From Candidatus Woesearchaeota archaeon CG10_big_fil_rev_8_21_14_0_10_32_24 (lineage in GTDB: Archaea > Nanobdellota > Nanobdellia > Woesearchaeales > GW2011-AR9), in contig PCYG01000048.1 of assembly GCA_002763025.1 (NCBI GenBank), forward strand, positions 1-5,619: a DNA stretch of 5,619 nt, read 5' to 3'. Numbering within the stretch: the stretch's first letter is position 1; every line of letters begins with the position of its first letter. Shown piece by piece: positions 5,618-5,619 of the stretch. Below the pieces are notes generated by a model, which saw nothing but the letters and a program-made list of their open reading frames with translations, had not been told where the DNA came from and made no database searches. The position numbers were made by a program, and so were the translations under genes.

Positions 5618-5619
5618 TT

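Overview
The window is AT-rich (by eye about 30% G+C), gene-dense DNA that is almost certainly archaeal. The decisive evidence is a complete TATA-binding protein with the two-repeat saddle at the right end. Supporting signs are archaeal-style TATA boxes placed for leaderless or near-leaderless starts, an oligo-T terminator, and a SAMP-activating E1 enzyme next to an Ncs6/TtuA-type tRNA thiolase. The compact layout and low G+C would suit a DPANN-like or other small-genome lineage, but nothing here fixes the phylum.

Layout. Positions 2-4045 (+) hold three tightly packed genes that read as one operon. They are the 3' part of an ncsA/ncs6/ttuA-like tRNA 2-thiolation gene, cut by the left edge; a UbaA/MoeB/ThiF-like E1 adenylyltransferase overlapping it by ATGA; and a large two-part peptidase-U32 family protein starting 1 nt after the E1 stop. 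Positions 4046-4882 (-) hold a convergent gene whose stop codon directly abuts the U32 stop. It encodes a ThiI-like protein with an intact tRNA-binding half (NFLD plus THUMP) but a shrunken, degenerate PP-loop half. Positions 4883-5038 are the only real intergenic region: 156 bp between two divergent starts, with several TATA boxes and inverted repeats. Positions 5039-5596 (+) encode TBP, followed by an oligo-T terminator running to the window end.

How the genes fit together. The E1 enzyme would adenylate a small ubiquitin-like sulfur carrier (SAMP, not in the window), and the thiolase would use that sulfur to make 2-thiouridine, classically at wobble U34. Known U32 proteins of this architecture hydroxylate RNA pyrimidines (RlhA on 23S rRNA, TrhP on tRNA U34), so the operon looks like an RNA-modification cluster. 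The neighbouring ThiI homologue looks like an RNA-binding protein that has lost the chemistry of 4-thiouridine synthesis. It is the most unusual item in the window. TBP is a general transcription factor, and its promoter region has redundant TATA-like elements that could allow self-regulation.
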